Shown: in pieces, positions 40,674 through 51,400 of the stretch
Numbering within the stretch: position 1 is the stretch's first letter
Layout: each line of letters opens with the position of its first letter
Source of the DNA: Agrostemma githago
Taxonomy: Eukaryota > Streptophyta > Magnoliopsida > Caryophyllales > Caryophyllaceae
Direction of reading: 5' to 3'
NCBI GenBank assembly: GCA_958450325.1
Contig: OY288247.1
Span: 6,810,429 to 6,874,428 of the forward strand
Length of the DNA stretch: 64,000 bases
Program-made: the position numbers and the translations under genes
The notes under the pieces: generated by a model
Databases searched by the model: none
The model's input: the letters and a program-made list of their open reading frames with translations, nothing else
Told to the model about the DNA's origin: nothing

Positions 40674-40884
40674 TGTAGAAATAATATGCTTGAATGAGTA
40701 ATTGTATTAATGAATCACAACGTATAAATACATGTAGAGAACAATAGACTCAAGTATGCACAAGCCGCAACCTAGTATAATACAAATTATACAGTTACCT
40801 AATTACCAAGATATAGTATTTACAATTAAGGAGAATATATTAGAATTAATATACTCTAACTATCATGTATCTTTATCTTCAATA
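40674..40884 (-). repeat. Copia-A 5' LTR (211 bp)
   Basis: TGTAGAAATAAT to CTTCAATA, followed by the ATAGG duplication at 40885-40889. Confidence 0.9.
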
Positions 40885-40889
40885 ATAGG

Positions 40890-41015
40890 TACATACACTA
40901 CCTATCACATTACATATTTACAACATAATATAGGGGGATACGAATCTTAGACCTACGTAGGTTAGGACATTTTGGGCATGTAATTGACTAATTGAATATA
41001 GGATGTAGGACGTAG
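40890..41015. other. Host DNA between Copia-A and hAT-like element 3
   Basis: No gene seen. It ends with GGACGTAG (41008-41015), nearly repeated as AGACGTAG at 55568-55575. Confidence 0.6.
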
Positions 41016-41170
41016 CAGGCCCGTCCCAAGGGCAGCGCAATAGGCGCAATGGAACCGGGCCTCCAATTTTTTGGGGCCTCAATCCAATTATGATTTGCTC
41101 TATAAGTCTAATATAAAACCTGACATAATGAAGCATTCACTACAAGAAATAATTCATATAGCTACCGTTC

Positions 41171-41345
41171 ACGCGCGACTGAAAAATTCAGTCGCTTATT
41201 TAGCGACTGAAATTCGAAGGATAAGATGAAAAATCAACGACCATTAGCGACTGAAAACAGTCGTTAAAAAAAAGCGCGCGACTGGAATCAGTCGCTAAAA
41301 AATGGATGCGCGACCGATTTCGGTCGCTAAGGGTGTTAATTTTTT
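41171..41345. repeat. CACTA left subterminal repeats
   Basis: Repeated GCGACTGAAA and TCAGTCGCTA motifs in both orientations (for example at 41176, 41191, 41202, 41249, 41278, 41308). They are probable binding sites for the TNPA-like protein. Confidence 0.8.
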
Positions 41346-41882
41346 TTAAATAAACGAACACCCCCCCTCCCCCGGCTAATTCACTCATTTCACTCCCTCT
41401 CTCTAAAACTCGTCCCTCCTCCTTTCCTCTTCATTCATTCTTCAATTATCCCATTTTCCTTAAGGTATGTTTATCTATCTATATTTAGTTTCAATTATTT
41501 GTTAATTTCTGTTTTTATCGATTTAAATAAATTAGTTATTGGGTTGGATAGTTTCTTAGTTGTTGAAATATTTAGTGTAGTTAGAATGTTAATCGCTCAA
41601 TAGGTTCCCCAATTTGAAATAGGTAGATTGTTAGTATAAAATTAGGGTTTGTGGTTAAGTAGTTGAATGAATTGGGTTGTTTCGATGTGTTAGGAAATTG
41701 GAAGTGAAATACAATTATGACGATTTAGTGATGTAATTATGGACAGATTGATTGCAAATAGTACTATGTTTAGGTGAATTGAGAATTTTACAGAATATGT
41801 GAGTAGTGTATATACATTAGTAAATTACTTTAGAGAAAATAATTTGTATGTGGTTATTGTCTCAATTTTTTTAGATAAAAAA

Positions 41883-44800
41883 ATGAAGAGACAGGAACGA
41901 AAATGGATGTATGGGGAAAGATTGGATAAGAGACGGCGTCCCACAAAGGAATTTTTAGAGGGTGTTAGTAGTTTTCTTGAGTTCGCTAAAACCCATCCCG
42001 AATACGCGTCAGAGGGTAGATTTAGGTGTCCTTGTGTGAAATGTAAGAACATCAAATTCTTGGATTGTATTTTGATTAAGAAACATATTATCTCAAATGG
42101 GTTTAGCCCAAATTATTATTATTGGATTTGTCATGGTGAGACGTCTGCTGTTGAGGAATCTGAGGTTGATCAGAATGAGGGCGGGGTGAGAGGAATGATT
42201 GTTGATGTGGTTGAGTGCAATTTGTTTAATGATGAGAGCATGTACACTAACGACGATGACCAACCAACCCCACAAGAGCCAAACCCACGAGCGAAAGCTT
42301 TTTTTGATATGTTAGAGGCTACGGAGAAGCCATTATATGGAGGGTGTGATGTGAGTTTGTTAGAAGTCGCGTCTATGGTAGTGACCCTTAAATGTGAGTA
42401 TAACCTACCTTTTGGGTGCGTTGACGGTGTCGCTGCGTTGATTGAGAAACTCATCCCAAAAGACAACATTATGACCAAAACATTCTACAATACCAAAAAA
42501 ATAGTTAAAGGTCTTGAACTTCCGCATCAAAAGATCGATGCTTGTCCCGATGGATGTATGCCTTTTTGGAAGGACGATGCCGTGCTTGAGGAATGTAAGA
42601 TATGTGGGAAGGGTAGATACAAAAGTGTAGATGGGAATATTGTTTTGAGGGGTAGGAAGGGAAAGAGTGTTGCGAGGCATAAAAAACCTATACCACTCAG
42701 TTGACTTACCTACTTTCCCATCGCCCCTAGACTTCAAAAATTATATGCAACCAGAACCATTACCGAACAAATGAGGTGGCACAAAGAAGAAACTCGTGTA
42801 GAGGGGAAGATGTGTCATCCTAGTGACGGGGAGGAGTGGAAACGCTTTGATAGGATTTACCCTGATTTTGCTGAGGAACCCCGTAACGTGAGACTTGGGT
42901 TGTGTACCGATGGGTTCGCCCCCTTCGGTCAGTTCGGTAAGTCATACTCATGCTGGCCTGTCATGGTCACACCGTACAACTTACCCCCATGGCTTTGTCT
43001 GCAACCAGCCTTCATCTTCCTTTCTCTCATTGTTCCTGGCCCAAAAAATCCCAAAACCAACTTGGATGTTTACTTACAACCAGTGATAGAGGAATTGAAA
43101 TACTTGTGGGAAGTAGGGGTGGAGACATATGATGTGTCGTTGAAACAAAATTTCCAGCTTAGAGCATCACTTTTGTGGACTATAAACGATTTCCCTGCGT
43201 ATGGTATGTTGAGTGGTTGGTCTACGGCGGGCGAAAAAGCGTGTCCTTGTTGCATGAGTGAAAGTAAAGCATTCTACCTACATAATTCAAGCAAAATAGT
43301 TGGTTTGACTGTCATAGACAGTTTCTACCAGAGGGTCACATGTACGGGAAGAATAAGAGAGCTTTCAAGAAGGGTGAGGTGGTGCAAGATGAGGCACCGA
43401 TTCGTCTCCACGGAGATGAGATTTGGGAGGTGATTTCAGAGTTTCCATCTACTGTTGACGGGACCGATCAAGAGTTCAAAGATCTTAAGAAATTGAAAAA
43501 TGGTTGGTTTAAAAGAAGCATCTTCTTCGACCTTCCATATTGGAGTACATTATTACTCCGACATAATCTGGACGTGATGCATATTGAGAAGAATTTCTTC
43601 GAGCAACTGATTCACACCGTCATGGATGTAGAGGGTAAGACATGTGACACCGTAGGATCCTGAAAAGATTTGAAAAAAAATTGTGACCGTCCAAAATTGT
43701 GTATCAAGCGGGATGGGTCCAAGCCTAGGGCCTTGATTAGCCTTAATAAGGCTCAGAGAAAGGTCGTGTTAGAGTGGGTAGGTAGACTGAAGTTCCCTGA
43801 TGGGTACGCATCCGATTTTAGTCGGTGTGTGGACATTAAGAACCTGAAGCTCCAAGGGTTGAAGAGTCACGACTGCCACGTGTTCATGGAGCGGTTACTA
43901 CCAGTGGCGTTGAAGCACCTGCTGCCGGAAGGTGTTTGGAATCCTATCACTAAGATATCTCAGTTTTTTCGAGATTTGTGTTCGTCGACAGTTACAAATG
44001 ACGACATGACTCGTTTGGAGGATCAAATTCCTCAGATATTATGCAAACTTGAGATGATCTTCCCACCCTCCTTCTTTAACTCAATGGAGCATCTACCGGT
44101 CCACTTGCCCTACGAAGCTAAAGTGGGAGGACCGGTACAATTTAGATGGATGTACCCATTCGAGAGGTGAGAACTTTCAACTATTTACTTACCCACTAAC
44201 GTTAGACACTATAATTTGTTCATAACTTAATTGGTTGATGATTGTCATAGATTTCTCAACCATTTGAAGAAGAAAATTGGCAACAAGGTAAGAGTCGAGG
44301 GCTCCATATGTAATGCTTATTTAACAGAGGAGATAGCCAACTTCTGTTCTCTGTATTTCGAGAAAGAAGTGAACACCAAAGCCAAAAATCTAAACCTAGA
44401 GACACCCGAGACGGTTGACCCCAGCATACCAGACTTTTTTCAAAGCAAGGTAGGTGAGGGATCATCATTAGCTGGCGGGTGGAGGACATTAGATGAGAAA
44501 GAGTACAATCGTGCTCACCTGTACTTGTTATCAAACTGCGAAGTTTTGGAGTCGTACGAGAAGCAGTTTGTAACTGAATTTGTAGCTGCTAATCCACATT
44601 TAAATGCTGATGATGTTTGGAATAAGCATGAGGAACAGTTTCCCAGTTGGCTTAAGCAACATGTAATTTCAGAGAATATTCAGGATGATTTGGTGAGGAG
44701 TCTAGAATTAGGTCCTTTGTGGAAGGTTAGGACTTGGAACCGGTATTCGGTTAATGGTTTCAATTTCCATACATTTGCCCATGGTAGCAGTAGGAGTAGG

Positions 44801-45337
44801 TGTAATTTTGGTGTGAGTGTGTCGTCACTTGAGGGTGATGATTACTACGGTCTACTGGAGGACATCTTCGAGTTGTGCTATGTTGGGAATGATCGTGGGT
44901 ATAGAGTTGTGGTATTTAAATGCGAATGGAAGGACAACTCAGTGCAAGGTACTAGAGTACATGAAAGGTATAAACTAGTTGAAGTTAATCATACCAAAAA
45001 ATACTTCAAGTACGATCCGTTTATACTTGCACATCAAGCACACCAAGTGTACTTTGCACCTTATCCAACCACAAACAACGACAGAGCTGTAAACCAGTGG
45101 TGGGTGGTGTTTAAAACTAATCCAAGGGGGCACTACGACACTGACCTCTTCCAAGAGGAGGTCATTTCTAGTGGTACAACATTGTCTCCAGTTGATGAGA
45201 ATCTTTTCGCAACCGATGATGATGACTATAATGAGGTGGATGTGGGGGAAGATTTTGAAGACGATGAAAGTAGTGAGGAGGAGGAAGGTGCTTCTAGTGA
45301 TACGGTCGAGGAGGAGGACGAAACCAATGATTTATAG
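41883..45337 (+). pseudogene. CACTA transposase (tnpD/TNP2 type), several in-frame lesions
   Basis: Start ATG at 41883 (MKRQERKWMYGERLDK), then the transposase-associated domain with CPCVKCKN. Next come the Tnp2 domain (LGLCTDGFAPFGQFG, VTPYNLPPWLC) and DUF4218/DUF4216-type blocks with an acidic tail. An intron at 44167-44250 is phase 2 and keeps the frame. Lesions are a TGA at 42702-42704, a one-base loss near 43298, and a TGA at 43661-43663. A TAG at 45335-45337 is followed in frame by 32 more acidic codons up to 45436. TNPD-type proteins cut the ends of the element. The stops look like C-to-T changes, as expected in methylated repeats. Confidence 0.93.
44167..44250 (+). other. Intron in CACTA transposase gene
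   Basis: Donor GAGAG/GTGAGA, acceptor TTGTCATAG. 84 bp. Confidence 0.8.
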
Positions 45338-45541
45338 GTCAATGACGAGGAGGAGGAAGATGACTTTGAGGAAGAGGATGTGGTTGGTTCGAGTAGGCAA
45401 GTGGAAGCTGACAACGACAGTGACGATGATTTCTAGTAGGGTATAGTTTTAGTAAGTTATATTATTTCAACATAGTAATCTGCATTATATATTTTGGGCA
45501 AATTATTTCGATATTATGATGTCAATTTCTAACTTTCTAAT

Positions 45542-47014
45542 ATGTCTGCGGATATGACGTTGGGCAGCAGATTGCAGTTCGGTAGTGGGAGCAGTAGCAG
45601 GGGGCGGCAGCAGCAGGAGGAGCAGGAGGACACCCGGATGGAGGACCAGAACGAAGTCCAACAAGATGCTAATGACGACGAGCAGCAACCAGAACAACCG
45701 CAACAGGATCAAGGGCTTCAGTATACAGACGACGGGCGCCTCATTATTAGCCCCGAGAGCACATGGTGAGACATTATATTTCCTTTTTTTGTGAGACATC
45801 ATCTTATTTCACTCTTTGGTGTAGGTTTCGGACTCGTGCGGTGGTCACTGGTGTCAAGGACAGTTTCATGAATGAATTGACCACTTATTGCACTAGTTGG
45901 ACGAAGGTGCCTCAGTGGCAGCGGGAGAAGTGGTTTGCCAACTTCAAGGTGCCCCAATTTTCCTGTTTTATTAATTATCTGTTATTGTTTACGGATTACT
46001 AATATAATGACAACAAATGATCTTGCAGATGAAACACTATTACAACGACGGTCTCGAGGTGGCTGCAAGAGACCGATGCACGGATGTGGCGAAGGAAAGA
46101 TACAAAGACAACATGTGGAAGTTGGCAAACGAGAGAATGGCACACAAATACCTTAAAGGTTTGATTACTCAATTAGTGTTTGTACTTGAATAGAAACTTG
46201 TATATATCTTCAAAACACTTGTTGATCTAAAAGTGCATAAATTGTAGGCGACGCCGTTAAACAGTTCGAAGTAGCCCGCTCCGACCCGAAGTTCCTTAAG
46301 AGATCCGTCCAGGCTAAGAAGAACAAGAGGCGGGGAGGGGACCCCGAGGTGGAGGCGGAGCGCACCCACTACGGTGGGTCGCAGTCGATGCACCAGCGGG
46401 CGATGAAAGTTAGTATTTCCTTACCTTTGATTTTTATTTTGGATTCTTATTTAATGTTTTCATTATAAATATAAATGAGAAATCTACATGTACTGTCAAC
46501 AGTTGAAGAAGCAAACCGGAGAAATCCCTCCGCCTGCGCAGCTATTTCTGGCCACGAAGACCAAGGGGGACGACGAGAGTGGTCGATCGTTCGCTATGGA
46601 GAGGGACAACGAAATTTGGGTAAGTTTCAAGCATAAGGCTTCTTTACTTTATTTCTTTAGAACTCACCTAATCATGACTCCAATTTCTTGTAGGATTCGT
46701 ATATGGAGGCCATCAGAGCGCCCGAGAATGTAGGTGTCGACCCGAGCGCGATTTGGTTCAGAGTCGTGGATGGGTACCGCAAGGGAGCGGTGTACGGTAC
46801 GGGGAACACTCATTCCCTGTACTGGACACCACCCAATGCTCGGGGGGCCCATGCGACCTCGACGGAGTGTGTACCATCCGTCGTTCAGGAGATGAGGTCG
46901 GAAATAAAAGAGGAGAGGGCGCTACGGGCGGCTATGGCTGAGAGGATGAAGGAGCAGGATGAGAGGCTGAAGATGCAGGAGTTCATTAACCTGCAAATTC
47001 TGGAAGAGCTATAG
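45542..47014 (+). CDS. CACTA second gene, PF03004-like (Ptta/En/Spm plant transposase), six exons
   Basis: Exons 45542-45765, 45825-45948, 46029-46158, 46248-46408, 46503-46619 and 46694-47014. Every intron has GT...AG ends and the frame is kept throughout, giving 358 aa. The N-terminus is Gln/Glu/Asp-rich. The core in exons 2-5 (VPQWQREKWF, KHYYNDGLEVAARD, GGSQSMHQRAM, KQTGEIPPPAQLF) fits the PF03004 plant transposase domain. The C-terminus is a charged coiled coil. It probably binds the subterminal repeats, as TNPA does. The TAG at 47012-47014 is followed in frame by 40 sense codons before TGA at 47135-47137, so it may be a nonsense change. No other lesion is seen. Confidence 0.85.
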
Positions 47015-47384
47015 CGCCTTAGAAGCATGCAGCAGCAGAACTGTAACACCGGCCCCATTCCCCGACCCCCAGATTATAGAGACCCCTTTGGTGGTGACGG
47101 TGGTAGTGGTGCGTCAGCTAGTTTCACTGTTAGGTGAGTAGATTGAAAACAGTTTGTAGTTTGTGAATGTTTGTTGAAAACAGTTTGTAACAACACTTTT
47201 AATTTAGTGTTTTAAAGACATTTGCGTGCTTGGTTGCCAATTATGGAGTGTGAAGCTGGCGTAACGTTTGGAATGACGTTTGGAATGTTTCGAGTGATGT
47301 GTGGGACGTATTTTGGTTGTTGGTTTGTGTTTTTGTGCAGATTTTGGCTAGAAACGAAATTAATAAAATTGGTCTATTTCAGGT

Positions 47385-47655
47385 TCGGTAGCGACTGAAA
47401 TCAGTAGCTAATTTTTCCATTTAGCGACTGATTTCAGTCGCTGTAGGACGCTCAAAGATGCCACGTCAGACCCCGTAGCTGCTGATTTCAGTCGCTAAAC
47501 TGACGCTCTCAACGACTGAAATCGGTCGCTAAAGGGCTGCCATGGCGACCGATTTCAGTCGCTAGAAGCGACTATCTGTTGCTACTGTTTCTGAGCGACT
47601 GTCAACTGTCGCGCGTCACTTTTTAGCGACAGATGACGGTGGCTAAGAGTAGTCG
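47385..47655. repeat. CACTA right subterminal repeats
   Basis: Dense GCGACTGAAATCAGTCGC-type repeats in both orientations, more numerous than at the left end. Several copies have CGG or GTA variants. Confidence 0.85.
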
Positions 47656-47682
47656 CTACAGACTTAAATTCTTGTAGTGATT

Positions 47683-47727
47683 AAATTATTGTTGCTGGAG
47701 TGGTAGTGTCATGGATCTATACTAGGT
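47683..47727. other. Internal piece of hAT-like element 3
   Basis: Short unassigned stretch between CACTA and the left target duplication of Copia-B. Confidence 0.5.
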
Positions 47728-47732
47728 ACATC

Positions 47733-48441
47733 TGAAGGAGTTATGTCCACTGTCCTACGGATTAACCCGCTTAAGTCTATGTATCCGATATGCCTTGCTA
47801 GAGGTCGATGTCGGATTGACATGTAAATGAGTTACGTGTATGGTAGTCTTAAGTGGGCCCATTGGGTCACACACAATATGTACGGGATATTATTAATATA
47901 TATCGATATATTAAATATATCGGGTCAGTAGTAATACGGACCCAACTGCGTTGTCGGGTTATGGTAATTAGAGTTATACTATAATCTAATTATGGTAATT
48001 AGAGTTATGGAAATAACCTAATTCTACCTTCTCATCTCCTATATAAGGAGGTTCATATGATGAACCAAGATATGGAATTAAGAGTATTTACTCATAAAAT
48101 ATATTCGGAGTATTCTTCTTATAAGGAGTTATAAGAAAGACATAGAGAAGTTGTGAGACGGTCTCACATACCTTTATACTAGCATATATTAGTTCCGTAC
48201 CCGTGTGGATACCAAAGGAGGCATCACGTTTGGGGTGCTTTATTCTGTCCGTGGGAATTATTAATTCTGTCCGTGGAGATTATTTATTCCGTCCGTGGAG
48301 ATTATATATATTTCTGGGTTTATTATACTTCTTATTAAGATGCTGTTCCGCTGCAAATAAGGTATAATTGTTATCCCTCTACTTTTGTCTTTTCGGTCAA
48401 TACTCGTAACAGATCCTTGGTTTAAGGGTTGTAACCCTACG
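47733..48441 (+). repeat. Copia-B 5' LTR (709 bp)
   Basis: TGAAGGAGTTATG to AACCCTACG (last base changed from A). It has the TATA-like CTATATAAGG at about 48041-48050 and a palindromic AT stretch at about 47896-47925. Confidence 0.9.
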
Positions 48442-48442
48442 G

Positions 48443-48455
48443 TGGTATCAGAGCC
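48443..48455 (+). promoter_or_regulatory. Copia-B primer-binding site
   Basis: TGGTATCAGAGCC, the standard initiator-tRNA-Met site of Copia elements, one base after the LTR. Confidence 0.92.
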
Positions 48456-51400
48456 TCTGTAACGTAGTATTAATCTAATTGACGTGAATTTATGGCTCAT
48501 AATTGGTTATGAGAGATTCATCCGCGTATTAATTTGATTATATATATATTTATTTATTTATTTATTTATTTTTGCGAGAATTGTTCTCGATCGTCGCTGG
48601 ATAGTTTATACGTCTTGTATACTGTCAGAGATATAATATCATGCTTTCATTATAAGTAATAACTTGCTTGATTGTCTGCTTGCATGATTGTCAAAGATAT
48701 GAATATCTTGTATGACTTTATCTCTTAGTTCGCTTATTTCGTATAACTTGCTTTCCATTCCCCTCACTCCGTATATGTTTTACTTTCATGATTATTCTGT
48801 TAATCATTGTAATTGATTATAATACATTGAGTTTGATTGACCACTTCAAGATTATAATCTGAAAACATATAACTTCGTATACAACTAGTCTAGTAATTAT
48901 CGAATATGTTTCTGGTATCTTAATTTACGAATTTAAATTGTTAAATTATGAAACTAATTCTTAAAATTAAATATAATATAGATTATGTTTTAATTTTATT
49001 GACCCATCATAATCCTCGATTTCCTTGTTGACGTTGAGGCTAATAAGATTGGTCAAGATTCGATTGAAATTGAGAAATTAAAATTACTAGAATTCTTATT
49101 AAACGATGAGTCCTAATATAATTAGGACAAGACTCGATTTTTGTAAGTCGGAACGAGTGTGACTCGGTTGGCACGAGTATGACTCAGTAGGCACGGGTGT
49201 GTCCCGGTTGGAACGGGATGACCCGACCGACAAAGGTTTGACCAAGACGACACAATATTTACTCGGACGACATGGTGTCGGGTCGGGTGACGTTTTTAAG
49301 AAAAGTCATTTTCTTGCGTTTGTGTGTTGATTATGTATCAAACATGGATTATACTTTTATTTTCCGAATCAATGAAAAATTAGTTTTCTAAATCGGCTAA
49401 ATAATATTATGCATTTTAATTATCACATTATCATAAATAGATCGGAAAAAGAGTTTCTTGAGTCTTATTTGATTTTGATAAATTGTTTATTTATATGACA
49501 ATTATAAGTTGCAGATCGATTGTGAATCGAGTTTTGTATATCCGTTCAATTTTTCCGGGTGGAAAATTGTTCCTCGTAGTTGGAAAAATGAAAGATATTG
49601 GTGAAATTGTTCAAAACAAAAAGCAATTACGAATTGTGATATGATTACGAATCAAAATATGGGATCTTTTAACTTGTTTTATGCACAAATCACTAGTAAC
49701 AATTGAATTATTATGTCGAATGATTTTTATTGTTTGAGACTTGTGACTTGTGTGTTTAGGTTGCCTTGTAAGTTGACCTAGCAGCATGTTTAGGACCCAT
49801 ATGCATTTAATCCCTCACACAAATATTAAGTATTGCCTTTCCAGAATTGACCACTACAACAATTTCATATCATTGGTTGAAGTGACTGCCTAAGCGGTGC
49901 TTTGCTGATGTGTGTGAACTGAGTAGGTGGGTAACGGTTACCCACAGGTTCGGTCTGGTTTGCTTAACAATGCTATCAAGTCGGACTTGGGTTTTGAGGC
50001 AAATAGTTGGTGTCATATGATGACTAATTCCGACAAACCAAGAATTATATATTGATGTAATTGACAATGTCGTTGTCTACCTTTACTTTTGGAGCTTGAG
50101 CAGTGAGCCCAAGTTAACTTGAGCAACAAAAGGTTTAGGATCTTGGAATATTATGAGAACTTGAGGGTAGTTTTCATGATTTTATCTTAAAATTGTTTAA
50201 GATTTTTAATTAATATTAATTATCGTTTTACTTTGCATATACATATAGTTGTAATTTAGTCACCATTATCACATTTATTAAAGATGAGTTTGAATTGTTC
50301 AACCTCATCGATTGGTATCTTGAGAATCGTTCTCAAAATTAGAGATACGGATTTTGTCCTTGTGAAGGATAATTCCGACAAATTATTACCAATGTTAATG
50401 TACAGTATGGACTGTATAATTAGAGTCATGAAGATGATTATAAGTACCAAAATTAATTGTTTCAATAAAGGGAACCGTTCCCATTAAGTGAGAAAATATT
50501 GAAGATGATCTAATTAATCCGTGCCATATGATGACGTGATTATATTGATAATCAGGAAATTTTGGATGCCTCTTTCTAAAGAATTAGGAATTGAAATCGT
50601 TTCAATTAGTCCTAAGTTTAGGTCACTTTATTATGAATAAACATCTGACTTAATAAAGTTTCTCACCTTTTAGCCTGAGATGTTAAAAGACGATTTAACA
50701 TTGTATCAAGAAGGCAAATAATACTAATGTTCTATGAGTTCATTAAGAAAATTGCTTGAGATAATGATTAATGAATCTAAGATGTTGGTTAAAGTAAGGG
50801 AAGAATAATTGTTATCATACCTAAACTTGTTGCCAAATTTAGATTAGGTACAATTTTATTAGTCATTAATGTAATGACAAATATTGGACATTGGTAGATA
50901 GTTTCTAGAAGTGTCTAGAAAATCTGCAAATCAATTGAAGTATGACTTCTGGTGTGTATGTTACTAGAGTAATTGTTACTTTCATTCTACTGTTTTGGTA
51001 TAAGATACCAAATGCAACTAATACATTGTGGATGTGATGTTTCAAAGAGGGTGGAATAATGCTATATAAGTAAAGTGTTTTATGATGAAATGAACAAATG
51101 TTGTTGTTTCATATATAAAAGGAAAATTACTTAATTTTACCATAAAGCTGAATACTGGAATTGAATAATTGTTATTCTTGTACTAGTCATAAGCAAGAAT
51201 ATTGATTATGTTTCATGTATGGGCATGAAAAGTTTTGATAAAAGTAGAACAAGTGTTGCTCTATACCTTGCAAGAATATGAGGTACAATAAAACTAACAT
51301 GATTGTTGAGCTCTACATTCCTAGTAGTGAATGCTTTTATTTATAACATAACGACCAAAAGGTTCAAGTCCCACGACTCAAGTTTTACCTATTATGACAT

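Larger units (their letters stand above)
11797..40884 (-). mobile_element. Copia-A: internally deleted Ty1/Copia element, host of Tat-2 and two hAT-like elements
   Basis: The left LTR is 11797-11857 plus 37764-37911, the right LTR 40674-40884, and both are flanked by ATAGG. The element lies on the minus strand: PBS at 40661-40673, gag at 40063-40602, a zinc-knuckle and protease remnant at about 38820-39330 and an RNase H tail at 37912-38139. Integrase, RT and most of RNase H are missing through an internal deletion. The two LTRs differ at about 7 places in 209 bases by eye, the highest divergence of any LTR pair here, in keeping with its outermost position in the nest. Confidence 0.88.
41138..47679 (+). 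mobile_element. CACTA (En/Spm) DNA transposon (6542 bp)
   Basis: The ends are CACTACAAGAA and TTCTTGTAGTG, with the ATT target duplication at 41135-41137 and 47680-47682. It holds two plus-strand genes, a tnpD-like transposase with lesions and a tnpA/PF03004-like gene, and subterminal arrays of a GCGACTGA palindrome at both ends. Recently active by its sharp ends, but probably not autonomous now. Confidence 0.97.

Noticed and set aside
41171..41345. Possible CRISPR-like array
   Set aside because: Short palindromic repeats with irregular spacing at transposon ends in a plant genome; these are subterminal transposase sites.
45226..45414. Ser-rich minus-strand ORF
   Set aside because: Complement of the acidic tail of the CACTA transposase.
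48261..48500. 79-aa minus-strand ORF
   Set aside because: Lies across the Copia-B LTR and PBS; no support.
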